In this document: one piece after another, positions 34,552 through 46,175 of the stretch | Layout: every line of letters begins with the position of its first letter | Numbering within the stretch: position 1 is the stretch's first letter | DNA from: Allodiplogaster sudhausi | Lineage: Eukaryota > Nematoda > Chromadorea > Rhabditida > Diplogasteridae | NCBI GenBank assembly: GCA_945643635.1 | Contig: CALZFC010000249.1 | Span: 443,501-507,500, forward strand | Direction: 5' to 3' | DNA length: 64,000 nt | Program-made: the position numbers and the translations under genes | Notes under the pieces: model-generated | What the model was told of the DNA's origin: nothing | The model's database searches: none | Seen by the model: the letters and a program-made list of their open reading frames with translations, nothing else

Positions 34552-37329
34552 CTAATCCGCGAAGAAAATGTCCATGATTCGACTCGTTACCTCGGCGACG
34601 TTGACCGATGGCCCGGGAACGCCGAATCCGAACCTCGCATGGACCGCCGCGAGGGCCTCCGGCTTCAGGAGACTCAAAACCTGATAAGACGTTTAAAATT
34701 TTTTGAGTATCGAAAATTATTTCAACAGTTAATAACTAAATAACTAAAATCAGTTTCATATTTCTTTCTCAATGCAAATTTGCGCCACATTTAAATTTGG
34801 CGCAAATTTGCATTGAGAAAGAAATATGCATTTTAACCTTGCTGAAGGACTTCCACGCCAGAGCGGGCACCGTGACACGAAAGATCTCCATTCGGAAGGG
34901 ACGATGGTAGTCCTTATTTATACTTGATTATCACATACAGGTTTTGCAATTCATTAGATGTTTGATTTATATTGCATGCGATGCCATTTGCACAGCTGAA
35001 ACGATTTTCATTAGATTAATAAATTTAAAACACTTTAGTATTGTTTAATCGAGCAAATGGGTTCAATATTTATTAGAAGTATTTTTTGCTAAGCTAAAAC
35101 AATAATAAAAATAATATTTAAAACATTTACATTCATTAAGACGAGAAGACGACCCGACAATCGGCAGTACTCAGCGGAAGCCGTGGGCATATTCCTGAAA
35201 AAAACTTAAAAAATAAATAAAATCTCTATTACAAATATCCTACCAGTTCTTAAAAAGTATAATCGGTAAAAAAAAACTTTATGTTTCACTTTACCATTAT
35301 ATTTAAAGTTATTTAATACTCAAAAAAAAGAATGCTCTACCACAGTGTTATGCTGCCAAAAATTTTTAAAAATGGCGGGAAAATAAAAGATTCGGGAATT
35401 CAAAGTAGAAAACAGTGCTAATTTCCTCAGGGCATGGAGGTTTTTGTGACTTCGGGACACTTGCAATCGAAGTTTCGAGCACAACCTGACCAAATAAAGC
35501 GAAAAAAAACAAGACACTATTTATTCGCCTCGGACCTCCTTTAATGCGATTTCAAAAAAGTATGCATTATACATACATAAAGAGAGATAAAAAAATCAGT
35601 TTCACAGATTGTCAAGATTAGGTAACTTCGAAAGAGCAGCTATCTTTTACAGTATTAGAATAAAATAGGAATTGCTGACCGGATCCGGAAGTGTCTGCCA
35701 CCTGTCGAATGTCTCCCGATTGATGTCGAAAATGTGTAGGTTATCGAAAGACATGATATTCTTTTCGGAATTCTTAAAGTAAGATATCATGCAACAAATT
35801 AAATTAATCTAGATAATATTTTGATGCTAAATGTAAAAAATAAAATGACATCATAAACTACATGAAAAATAGTACCTAAATACAGTTCAAAATTCATCTT
35901 TTATTTACGATACTAACCACATGATCTTTTCGCATCATAACGCCACCGCAGAAAACGATTACGTCCCGGATTCCAGCTGGGGTCTCCTAAAGATGGGAAA
36001 AATGGCCGTTTTAAAGAGCACAAGTATTTTTTTCATTTTCTCCCTGAAACCCTATCCAAAAAAAATTATTTTTAAAGAGTAAAATTAGTAATTACCGTGC
36101 ACATCATTTTGACTGTCGTCAGCGCGCTGACGAGGATCGCGGCGAATCCAGGCGGAAGACGAATTTCAGAGACACTTAGATGAGAAACCGCAAAAATTAG
36201 TCACTTTTCCAATACAATAATTAGCTGATATACCTATTGCGAATATGATCCGTTCCCATGAAAGGAAGGTTTTTTGTAAACATACCCTCCTCGAAAGTTG
36301 GACTTGATTTTACGGAGCGCCTGTGATCCTAGGCCTTCGCCGTAGAGGAAGAAATTGAATTCGTCATGGTGCGCAGCATTGTGTACGCCTCCATCCTGTT
36401 ATTTATCAACTGCATTTAATCTTCATTTCAAATCTTCCCTATGAATTTCTTTTCTTTTCGCAGAGCTTTTTGGCTTTTCGCAAAACAACAAAAGGAGATT
36501 TCGTACTGTTAGCGTTCGCTGGAATGCGCGAAGAGAGTCGAAGTCCTCATCACGAATCTCGGGCGTGTGAGCATTGCCTCCAATAGAAGTCAAAAACGTA
36601 AATATAACCAAAAGAGAACGGAAAGAAAAAGAGCCAGAAAAATTTTGTGAACAAAGAATACTACAAACAAAAATAGATAGTATGCAGGAATCTTCTGAAT
36701 AAAATGATATATATATTATATATATTAAACTAAATAAATATATATAGATTCTGAAAAATTATTAAAATCAAATTTTCTTTAAATAATTGAGAATAAGAGA
36801 CAACCTAAATGAACACTCTGGCATAGGTAATGATTAATCATGGGGTCCGCTTTCCAGCTCAAGTTGAAAAATTTGAACTGCTTTATCGTGTGGTAAAGAA
36901 AAGAATCACTTTTTTTAGTAATCAGACGAAATATGCATTTTAATTTTTTTTTAATAAATTAAACAAACCGAGCAGAGACGAGGTCGACAAACACCTCATC
37001 GCCCACGCGGTTGCTGAGCAAGGCGATGTTACCGAAGACGTGAAGTGAGTAAATCGAAGCCCGCAAGTTCTCTAAATAGTATTTCTCCTCGTGTTTACAT
37101 ACACTTAGGTAGGAGAGAAAGAGAAAAGAGGGCGGGAAAGAGAAAGAAAGTGAGAGAGAAAGAGAGAAAGAGAGAGAGAGTGAGTGAGAGGAGGTGGGAG
37201 AGATTACGCGCACACCACATTTAGAACCCTCTACGGTGAGGGAGCGAAGGAAGAAGTAAGTAATAAACCCGTAAGGATACGAGTGAAGGCCTGCGCAACG
37301 GGGTCCTCGTGTCGGATAGGCTCTGCCAT
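34552..37329 (-). CDS. Kelch-like paralogue, copy E (E9 missing)
   Basis: Exons on the minus strand: E1 37329-37266 (MAEPIRHEDPVAQAF), E2 about 37085-36968 (HVFGNIALLSNRVG), E3 about 36890-36806, E4 about 36577-36515, and E5 36393-36287 (HHDEFNFFLYGEGLG). Then E6 about 36180-36098 (IRLPPGFAAI), E7 35990-35911 (VIVFCGGVMMR), E8 35781-35690 (RWQTLPDP), E10 35196-35135, E11 34914-34841, and E12 34680-34552 (stop TAG). The blade exon E9 (NKWLFVIGG) cannot be found; its place (35320-35560) holds unrelated sequence. The E2 acceptor and E3 acceptor do not follow the usual AG pattern. A product lacking one blade, or a young pseudogene, are both possible. Confidence 0.5.
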
Positions 37330-37382
37330 CTGGAAGGTTAAAGTAATTTTCGAAAGAGAAAGAGAGAAAGAGAAAGGAGAGA

Positions 37383-37383
<1 letters not shown>

Positions 37384-37461
<78 letters not shown>
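37384..37461. repeat. (TAAA)n followed by (TA)n microsatellite
   Basis: About twelve consecutive AATA/TAAA units run directly into about a dozen TA units. It lies 55-130 bp upstream of the ATG of copy E, in its inferred promoter, on the coding strand as (TA)n(TTTA)n. Copy E' has no such array at the corresponding place. Confidence 0.9.
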
Positions 37462-37464
<3 letters not shown>

Positions 37465-37589
37465 CAGGGAGCAGGAGAGAAAGATAGATATAGGGAAATA
37501 TATTGCGTGTGAAATACGAATTTAGAGGAACGGGAGTTGGACGAGTGGTCAGAAGCAACAAAAGACGGAGAAAGAGTTGCCGAAGGCAG

Positions 37590-37720
37590 CATTGTAACTT
37601 TGACTGTTTGTGAATAAGACGTATGCCAACCATTAGTGTCCGCCTCTCCCATAATTAATCGCAATTACTTAATTTTTTGAGCACTTAATTGCTTTGCCTG
37701 TAGGCCATGCCTCATTGGTA
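37590..37720 (-). promoter_or_regulatory. Conserved upstream block of copy E
   Basis: Reverse complement carries the motifs of the shared block (GAGGCATGGCCTACAGGCAA, GTGCTCAA, GGCATACGTCTTATTCACAA). The same block sits upstream of copies B, C, E', F and G. Confidence 0.45.
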
Positions 37721-37997
37721 TTTTTTACACTTGATTCTCGTAATGACTCTAATTGTGACGAGACTATATATTTTATTACTCACACTTCGTTAAGCGACAC
37801 ACGCACAGAAAAAAGCATCGTCTTCATGTGTAAATTTACTCTAAATGCCATTATTGCAATCAATTGCAACTCCTCCTGAACGAAGGAGACCTCTCTCTTC
37901 CCTCTCTGCTCTCTTATCGGCTTTCCCCTTCCTTCAAAGACTTAAGAGAGCCTGTCAGTATCGTTCGATCAAGGCTTCAAAAATTCCTTATAGGTGC
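37721..37997. repeat. Left copy of a local duplication upstream of E (pairs with 39930-40160)
   Basis: About 240 bp here, including AGAAAAAAGCATCGTCTTCA and CTCTTCCCTCTCTGCTCTCT, recur almost unchanged at 39950-40145. Together with E1, E2 and the GA tract they define a tandem duplication unit of about 1 kb that produced fragment E'. Confidence 0.6.
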
Positions 37998-39123
37998 TTT
38001 CTGATACGGGGAATCGATTGGAAATGGTCTGGAAGTCGGAAAATGTCTTGTTCGTTTGCTATGACGGCTTGAATTATGGTTCTCGCAGCGCAGGGAGGCG
38101 AGCTGGATGCACGTTTGACGTCACTACGCTGTTGTGATATAGAAGCGAAAATTTACAGCGTAATAGCAAAGATATTTTCCTAAATAATAAAAAAAGAAAA
38201 ATGTGAAAATTTCCAAATTTAAGTGTTTTATAGACTTTAATGTTTGAGGGAGCATAGTGAAAGCAATACTCATTTTACCAGAACCGGACCTACACGGTTG
38301 AATGGAGCATGAAAATAGCTTTCGAACGAACTATTGGATTGTGAAAACTTAGGATCTCTTTGATGTTTCCTGATCGATTATGCCGATGTGCCTGTACAAA
38401 TCACCACATCGAAATCATTTCCCTGCGTCCAAACGTACACCAGAAGAAAGAGCATAAAATTTTCTACAGAGTGAACCCCTTTCAATAAAATTCCAAGTCT
38501 TCGGTATTTTGTTATAAGTCATATAATTAGGGCCGGTAGTGCCACACATTGCGCCCAAAAATTAATCTTTTTTAGTTTATTCGAATTAGAATATTCCAAT
38601 TATTTTTTCATCGCTTTTCCTTGAAGAATTGTTATAAACAGATGCCCTATTCTTTTAATTTGTAACAAAATATCTTACCCTTTCAATTCTGTTGAAAGGG
38701 GTCAGTTCAGAGCAAATTTCACGCTCTTTCTTCTTGTGTAGGTTTCGACTTGCGAAAAAATCTTGAGGTGCCTTTTTTTAATCCGCGGGCGTTCAGATTT
38801 GTACAGTGACATCGGGATAATCGATCAGGAAACATCAAAGAATTCCTAAGTTTTCAAAACCCAATAGTTCGTTCGAAAGATATTTTCATTCTCTATTCAA
38901 CCGTGTAGGTTAGGTTCTGGTAAAATGAGTATTTCGTTCACTATGCTCCCACAAACATTAATGTCTATAAAACACATAAATTTCAAGGTGCGGCGCAGTG
39001 ACCTCAAACGTGCGTCCAACTCGCCTCCCAGCGCGGCGAGTCCTATAATTCAAGCCGTCATAGCAAACGAATAAGGCATTTTCAGACTTCCAGACTATCT
39101 CCAATCGATTCCTCGTATCAGAA
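37998..39123. mobile_element. Large foldback element (arms about 500 bp)
   Basis: The sequence from 37998 (TTTCTGATACGGGGAATCGA) is repeated inverted up to 39123 with scattered mismatches through roughly 38500. The loop of about 130 bp contains TTATTCGAATTAGAATATTC. The central part is related to the smaller element at 33162-33571. No protein is encoded. It separates the promoter of copy E from the truncated fragment E'; its insertion, or a rearrangement at it, marks the end of E' homology near 39190. Confidence 0.75.
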
Positions 39124-39248
39124 ATCATAAATAATTAACATTTGAGCAAAATCCAGGATGGTCGATTTTGGCTATGTCCGCGGCCTTTTTGATTCTCTCG
39201 CAAATCGCGTCATATGCATTTTAGTTTTTAACTAAAGTAAACAAACCG

Positions 39249-39614
39249 AGCAGAGACGAGGTCGACAAACACCTCATCGCCCACGCGGTTGCTGAGCAAG
39301 GCGATGTTACCGAAGACGTGAAGTGAGTAAATCGAAGGCCGCAAGTTCTATAAATAGTATTTCTCCTCGTGTTTACATACACTTAGGTAGGAGAGAAAGA
39401 GAAAAGAGGGCGGGAGAGAGAAAGAAAGTGAGAGAAAAAGAGAGAGAAAGAGAGAGAGAGAGAGAGGGAGAGAGAGGAGATGGGAGAGATTACGCGCACA
39501 CCACATTTAGAAGCATCTAGGGCGAGGGAGCGAAAGATAAAGAGAAGGAAAACCCGTAAGGATACGCGTGAAGGCCTGCGCAACGGGGTCCTCTTGTCGG
39601 TTAGGTTCTGCCAT
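39249..39614 (-). pseudogene. Kelch-like fragment E' (E1 and E2 only)
   Basis: E1 39614-39551 (MAEPNRQEDPVAQAF) and E2 about 39370-39249 are almost identical to those of copy E, including the intervening CT/GA-rich intron. Homology ends about 60 bp after E2. No further exon follows before the foldback element. It is a recent partial duplicate. Confidence 0.7.
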
Positions 39615-39789
39615 CTGGAAGGTTCAAGTCATTTTCGTAGGAGAGAAGAGAGATATTGGCAGAGAGCGAGAGAGAAAGATGCATACATTTGTACATAGAT
39701 ATTGGGGGAGACATTGCATAAGAAACCCGAATTTAGAGGAACGGGAGTTGGACGAGTGGTCAGAAGCAACAAAAGACGGAGAAAGAGTT

Positions 39790-39925
39790 GGCGAAGGCAT
39801 CATTGTAATTTTGAAAGCTAGATAATAAAACGTATGCCAAACAATCGCCTCAGCTTTAATGCTCGCACTTAGGTAATTGTTCGAGCACTTAATTGCTTTG
39901 CCTGTAGGCCATGCCTCACTTGTAT
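39790..39925 (-). promoter_or_regulatory. Conserved upstream block of fragment E'
   Basis: The reverse complement again shows GTGAGGCATGGCCTACAGGC, AAGTGCTCGAACAATTACC and the TTTGGCATACG stretch, at the same distance from E1 as in copy E. It duplicated along with E1-E2. Confidence 0.4.
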
Positions 39926-42118
39926 TTTACAGACTCGATACTCGTGATGGCTCTAATTGTGATGAGACAATATCTTTAATTACTCGCACTTCGTTAAGCA
40001 ACACACACAGAAAAAAGCATCGTCTTCATGAGTAAATTTACTCTTAATGCCATTATTGCAATCAATAGCAACTCCTCCTAAATGAAAGAGCCCTCTCTCT
40101 TCCCTCTCTGCTCTCTTATCGGCAGTCTCCCTTCCTTCAAAGACCCCTTCCCTTTTTCCCATGTTGTCTAAAGATTGATGAAGCACTTAAGGAATAAGAA
40201 ATTGCGTACTTACTTGTATATTTATATTTCTCCGGAAAATTGCATTTGTAATAATTTTTTTAGAACAGAACAAAGGCAACGAGGAGGAATGCATAATTGT
40301 GGAGCGAGCGGTCTCCGTGAGAGGAGATGTGACTTACCACGTCCATGTTCAGGATTACAAGTAGGAAAATAAATGTTCAATAGTCTCAAAAAGATGATTT
40401 TTTATAGTCGTTTGCAACGATATACAGAGAGACCACAAATGATCAACTTTTCACGCTTTAAAACACGAGCTTGAGCCAGAAAAAAACAACGACGACCAAA
40501 ACTGATGATATGATTATATGAAGTGATATTAGAGCAGTGGACGAACTCGAGCTCAGGTTTCTTTAGTGCACAACGAAGCGCTTTATCAAGAACATACATA
40601 TGGAAGAACTTTGAAAAAGAAAAGGAGAAGGCATGACGCGATGGCTAGATCAAAGGAATATCTTGCTAAGAGAATGTCCATGATTCGATTCGTTGCCTCG
40701 GCAATGTTGACCGATGGCCGGGGAACACCAAAACCGAACCTCCCATGAACAGCCTCGAGCGCCTCCGGCTTCAGGAGACTCAAAACCTGATAAGACGTTT
40801 ACTATTTCTTTGCGCATCGAAAATTATTTCAACAGTTAATTGCTAAATTACTAAAATCAGTCTCATTCTTTTGCTCAAAATTCGCTAAATGTGGCGCACA
40901 TTTGCATTGAGAAAAGAAATATGCATCAGAACCTTGCTGAAGGACTTCCACGCCAGGGTGGGCACCGCGAAACGAAAGATCTCCATTCGAAAGGGACAAC
41001 GGTGCTCCTAATTTATACTTGATTATCAAATACATTTTTGGCAATTCAATAGATCCTTGATTTATATGCCATTTGAACAGCTGATACGATTTTCATTAAA
41101 TTTATAACTTTAAAACACTTTAGTACTGTTTAATCGGGCAAATGGGTAGTATTTTTTGCTAAGCTAAAACAATAATAAAAATAATATTTTAAAAAATTTC
41201 GGCAGTACCCAGCAGAAACAGTGGACATATCCCTGAAAACTTAAAAAAAAATAAAAACTCAATTACAAATAACCTACGAGTTCTTAAAAAAATATAATTG
41301 GTAAAAAACAATTTACGTTTCGATTTACAGTTAAATTTAAACTAACTTAAGACTCTAGGGAAGAATGCTACATTTGAGAAGAACAAACGGCCTACGGTAG
41401 CTGAAAGACGTGCTGCCATCTGGAGGAGGCGATGTCGAGTCGCCAGACGAATCGGCAGAGCGCGTCGGCGATGCGGACATTGGATAAGTATCCGCCGATC
41501 ACGAACAGCCACTTGTTGGCAACGACCACTATCGACATAAGCATGCGCGCCGCCGGATAGCCGTGGATCTGCAGGAGGTTCTTTCTATCATTCTCAAGGA
41601 AGTGGACCTGGTGCGGAAACGTTTTGATGCTATCTCTGCAGCAGGAAATCGATTCCTATTACGCGTTTTAATAGATATACTATTTCAGCAACATTTATGC
41701 AGAGAGGGGACTTTTATAAGACATAGGAAATATTATGAAATTGCGGCTACACATCCGCAATCTGTTTTGCTAAAAGCGATTTCAAAACAACATGCATAAT
41801 ACGTAAAAAGATAAAAAATAATAATACTTTCATGAAGAGCTTGCTTATTAATTAATTCCGAGAGAGCAACAACCTTTTTTATACATAGTATAGTATTGCC
41901 CATACTTTTCCGGGTATTAGAACTTTGGAAACTTGGCCCTGGTCGATTTTAAAAATATTACTGAATCAAAATACCGAAATAATTTTTTTAAAGTAGACCG
42001 GCTAACTTTGGATCAACAAAGGTGATGAGATATGTAAGTGGCATCAATGGGTCTATTATATATCGCATTCAGTGAACATCTCGAAATCAGTAGACCGTTC
42101 ACCAATTTCTCGAATATT

Positions 42119-42213
42119 CTGGCCCAAACGGGCCTGCGGGTATGCCAAGGACTCCACAGTCCCGGCCCGGCCCGCATGTTAGGCCCATCGGGTCGGGCCT
42201 GGCCTTTGACATC
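42119..42213. repeat. GGGCC-rich dispersed repeat in copy F
   Basis: GC-rich patch with CTGGCCCAAACGGGCCTGCG and GGCCCGGCCCGC, flanked by AT-rich sequence, located in intron 8 of pseudogene F. It resembles the patches at 7.2, 7.5 and 10.1-10.4 kb. Confidence 0.5.
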
Positions 42214-42597
42214 TCTGATTAGGTAGGAATTGCTGACCGGGTCCGGAAGTGTCTTCCACCTATCGAATGATGTCGAAAATGTGTAGGTTATCGAAAGGCA
42301 TATTCTTTTCGGAGTTCTTGAAAGGAGATATCATACAATAAATTAAATTAACATAAGTAATATCATTTTGCAAAACAAATTGGAAAATTAATATATATAA
42401 ATAAATAAAACAGTGTCACAAAAACATGGACATGAAAAATAGTAAATACAGTAACTTTTTACTTACCATATTATCCTCTGAATAGCCTCCGCAAAAAACG
42501 ATAACGTCCCGGATGCCAGCTGGAGTCTCCTGAAGAAATGACAATTTGCAAATATTCTAGATATATAACATGTTTACAAATAGCTTTCTTTTAACCT

Positions 42598-42797
42598 ACC
42601 GTATTTTCTCTATTAGTTCCCCACCCTCTATTAGAACCCCCCTGTCTCTAATAGTACCCCACCCCCTTTGAAAAGGATATTGAAAAATAGTACCCTTCTC
42701 TTTAATAGAACCCCCGACCCTCTAGAAGTGCCACCCCCCTATCGCAATAGCATTGAAAAACAGAACACACGGGGCACAGATTGAGAAAATACGGTAT
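42598..42797. mobile_element. Short MITE of the TTTTCTCTATTAGTACC family
   Basis: Starts CCGTATTTTCTCTATTAGTT and ends with GAGAAAATACGG, with TA on both sides. About 195 bp, shorter than the 445-bp copy at 20880 because it lacks the central segment. It lies in intron 6 of pseudogene F. Confidence 0.7.
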
Positions 42798-44189
42798 GAA
42801 TCCAAGTGGTTTGTCTCCCATTTTCTTCCTAAAAACATTTATTTTACATAATCCCCAAAAATGAAAACTAAAAAATAGTAAAAATAAATATTTACCTTGC
42901 TCATATATTTAACTGTCGTCAATGCACTGGCGATTATTGCACGGAATCCAATCGGCAGGCGAATTTCCGAGACTCTTTGATTAGAAACGGCAAAATTAAA
43001 CACTTTTACAATACAATAAATGGCGATAATAACTTGTACGAATATAAAATATCCCAATAAAAGGTTTTTTTTGCTCGCTAAAACATACCCTTCTCAAAAG
43101 TTGGACTTGACTTTACTGAGCGTCTGTGATCTTATGCCTTCGCCGTAGAGGAAGAAATAGAATTCGTCATGGTGAGCGGCTGTGTAAACGCCTCCATCCT
43201 GTTATTTATCAACTGCATCTTATATTCCTTTCAAATCTTCCCTATGAATTTCTTTTCTTTTCGCAGAGCTTTTTGGCTTTGCACAAAACAACAAAAGGAG
43301 ATTTCGTACTGTTAACGTTCGCTGGAATGCGCAAAGAGAGTCGAGGTCCTCTTTAGGAAAATCGATCGTATGAGCGTTGCCTTCAAATGAAGTCAAAAAC
43401 ATCCAACTAACCAAAAGAATGAGCTAAATTATTTAGAACAAATAAACTTAAATAATTAAGAATAAGATACGACCTAAAACAGCACGCTGACATATGTAGT
43501 GGGTAATCAGAGCGTCCACCGTTCTTTCCAAAAAGGTATCGCGGCAGATATTGAAGTGCATCAGCCTGGGAAAAATATTAATGTAAATAAACAAAATAAT
43601 TACTTGTTAAGAATATATGATGCGTAGTTTTTGATCAAATAAAAAAAAACAATAACAAAGAATAAACCGAGCAGAGACGAGGTCGATAAACACCATGGAC
43701 CCTGAGGTGTCGCTGAGCAAGGCGATGTTTCCATTGACGTGAAAATAAAAAGGCGAGAACTTCGAGCCGTCTAAATAATATTTTTTAAAGCGAGATCGAG
43801 AGAGAGAGAGAGAAGAGAAAAAAGAGAGCCGGAAGATAGAGCGAGAGAGAAGAGAGATAGAAGAGGATGGAAAAGGGGAGAAATTATTCACACACCACAT
43901 TTAGAACCCTCTACGGTGGGATAGCGAAAGAAGAAGAGAAAAAAAAACCCGAAAGGATGCGCATGAAGGCCTGCGCAACGGTGTCCTCGTGGCGGGTAGG
44001 CTCTGCCATCTGGAAGCTTCAAGTCATTTTCGTAGGATAGAATGAGAGAAGAGAGATATAAGCAGAGAGCGAGAGAGAAAGACAGATCAGTATAGGGGGA
44101 AACATTGCATTTGAAATACGAATTTAGAGGAATAAGAGTTGGACGAGTGGTCAGAAGCAAAAAACGACGGGAAAAGACTTGGAGGAGGT

Positions 44190-44315
44190 AGCATTGTAAC
44201 TATGACAGTTTGTGAATAAGACGAATGCCAAAACATTAGACATTGCATCACGTTTAATTTCGCACTTACTTAGTTGTTCTTGCACTTCATTGCCTTGCCT
44301 GTAGGCCATGCCTCA
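44190..44315 (-). promoter_or_regulatory. Conserved upstream block of copy F
   Basis: Reverse complement has GTGAGGCATGGCCTACAGGC, AAGGCAATGAAGTGC, then the TTTTGGCATTCGTCTTATTC stretch. Same placement relative to E1 as in the other copies. Confidence 0.45.
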
Positions 44316-44921
44316 CAGGTATTTTCACACTTGACATTTGATTTTGAAGGTTGATACTGGCACCAATTCTGACGAGACTATCTCTTTAATTACGAGCACT
44401 TTGTGACATTATGTCAAGCACTTACAGGGACGGCCAGTTAGTGGCCGGGGACGGTGCCTACTCAAGTGGCCGGATATCAGAACAATTCGTAGTTAACGTG
44501 GCTGGGTGAACATAGACTTGGAGTATGTGTTATCGAAGACCACAGGTTCTCATACATGTTGATCCGAGCACTCTTCATTTGATTCAGTTGTTTTCATTGT
44601 GGGATTTCTTTTTGGACCTTCCTTCTCAATTGGGTACTCTTGTCGTTATATATCAATTTTCTAAATTCGTCGAAGATATGTTTTATCAACAAGTACAAGT
44701 AAAAAAACATCTGTAAAGGAGTGATGAATTATTCGGAACGGAAGGTAGGCAGGCTCAATTTTTTGGTACCGACTTCGACTTAATTAGACAATTGATAGAG
44801 AACGACGATGAGTACCCACCTTGTTTGTGTTTTTCATATACAGCTAAAGGAAGAAAATGCGGCATTGCTTTGGGGTGAGAGAAGTGCGACGCAAGACGCA
44901 CACGAGTTCGCTACACTGAAA
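44316..44921. repeat. Segmental duplication, left copy (pairs with about 51063-51790)
   Basis: Both copies share GCACTTTGTG, CAGGGACGGC, GTGCCTACTCAAGTGGCCGG, ATCAGAAC.GTTCGTAGT, the TCTAAATT.GTCGAAGATAT stretch, and a segment encoding DELFGTE / DELLGTE and EYPPC / EYPTC. They sit upstream of copies F and G respectively. Small open frames here (44525-44716, 44808-44996) are not obviously genes, but the two copies share a similar reading frame, so a decayed gene is possible. Confidence 0.55.
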
Positions 44922-46175
44922 AACCTAGTGCGACCTCCGCAGGAAACGATAATGTTCCTGATGTCATCTGAAGTCTCCTTAAGGTGGCAAACATGACAAA
45001 TTGCAAATATTTTTTATCTATATATGCACTGGGTATTTTTTTCTTCCTCAAGCATTTATTTTGTCCAATCCAAAAATAAATTCAAGAAAGAGCCGAATAA
45101 ATAATTACCGTGCTCGGCATTTTGACTGTCGTCAGTGCAGTGTCAATGATGGCAGATAATCCCGGCGGTACATCAAATTTAGAGACTCTTAGATTGGAAT
45201 CTTCAAAAATTACTCACATTTTCAAAAAGAAATAGAGGAAATATAAAGATTATAATATACTGTTATTTACATAAAAGGTCCTGGTAAAATTATTTTTTGC
45301 TATCTTAAACATACTCTCCGCGAAAGTTGGCCTTGATTTTACATAGCTTCTGTTTGTTGAACCCGTAGAGGAAGTAGCTGAATTCAGCGCGCGACTTCGA
45401 CAATGTATTGAATCTGCCGCAGCTTCATTCTCAAGAAAGTTCGGTCAGGGGTCCCGGAGCTCAAAAAAAATTGTTGTGAGGGGTGCGGGAACTTTCCCGG
45501 AGATTTTATATGCTATAGCATGGAAACTCGGAGGTATCCGTGACCGCTCCGGGAAAGATACCGAACCGATTTTGCTCAAATGTACCCAGCACTCCGGGAA
45601 AGATCCCGCATCTTTGAAATGTTGAGAAATAGCGTGTAAAAGTGGAGGCGCAGACAAACCTACTCGAGATATGGTTTGTCTGGCCTCTCTCATTTCGTGG
45701 TTATCTTTAGTTTTCTCTCGCAGTCAAAGCAATTTCCGGGAAATAACGCTCAGCGATCCCCGAACCCATGTCGCGTTAAGGTCCGGTGGATTTTTTTTCT
45801 TGCTTTGATATGAGATGAGTAAGACAAATGGAATATATTTTTTATTTTCTGTTGATAAAGCAACATTTATTCATTACGCTTTTATATCATAGGTTTCTGT
45901 TTTAATCAGAATGTTGGACACTATACTGACATAGCGGACTTTCTGCTACGCTTATGTTGGTGATGCCTACTGCCGTTGATTCAAGCTTCTTTTGAATGCT
46001 TGTATTGGTTGTAGTTTCTTTTCAGAGTTGCTCTTTTTCACATGACCTTTAATTTTGGTAACTTATCTTCAATCACAGTTCGATGGTTTTGATGACCGAA
46101 CTGAACTTATGACTCCTATTTAGCAAGTGACCTTGAGATATTATTTTATGCATTAAATTACATTCCATTTGCAGA

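Larger units (their letters stand above)
40586..44009 (-). pseudogene. Kelch-like paralogue, copy F (broken, with altered C-terminus)
   Basis: E1 44009-43946 (MAEPTRHEDTVAQAF), E2 about 43790-43677 (NGNIALLSDTSG), E3 43565-43477, E4 about 43392-43312, and E5 43199-43096 with TGA in place of the arginine codon of NFREG. Then E6 about 42975-42897, E7 about 42528-42466 (VIVFCGGYSED), and E8 about 42310-42232 with an 11-bp deletion that shifts the frame after FDI. E9 is 41570-41396 (NKWLFVIGG) with TAG after the FQLP stretch, E10 about 41236-41197 (3' part lost), E11 about 41000-40934, and E12 40795 onward. A short deletion removes the normal stop, so the frame continues into a hydrophobic tail to 40586. 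Several independent lesions make it a pseudogene. A MITE lies in intron 6 and a GGGCC repeat in intron 8. Confidence 0.65.

Noticed and set aside
36959..37633. Minus-strand 224-codon open frame with YIYIYI and LFIYLFIY runs
   Set aside because: The hydrophobic runs are translated (TA)n and (TAAA)n microsatellite. Only E2 inside it is real, and E1 is in another frame.
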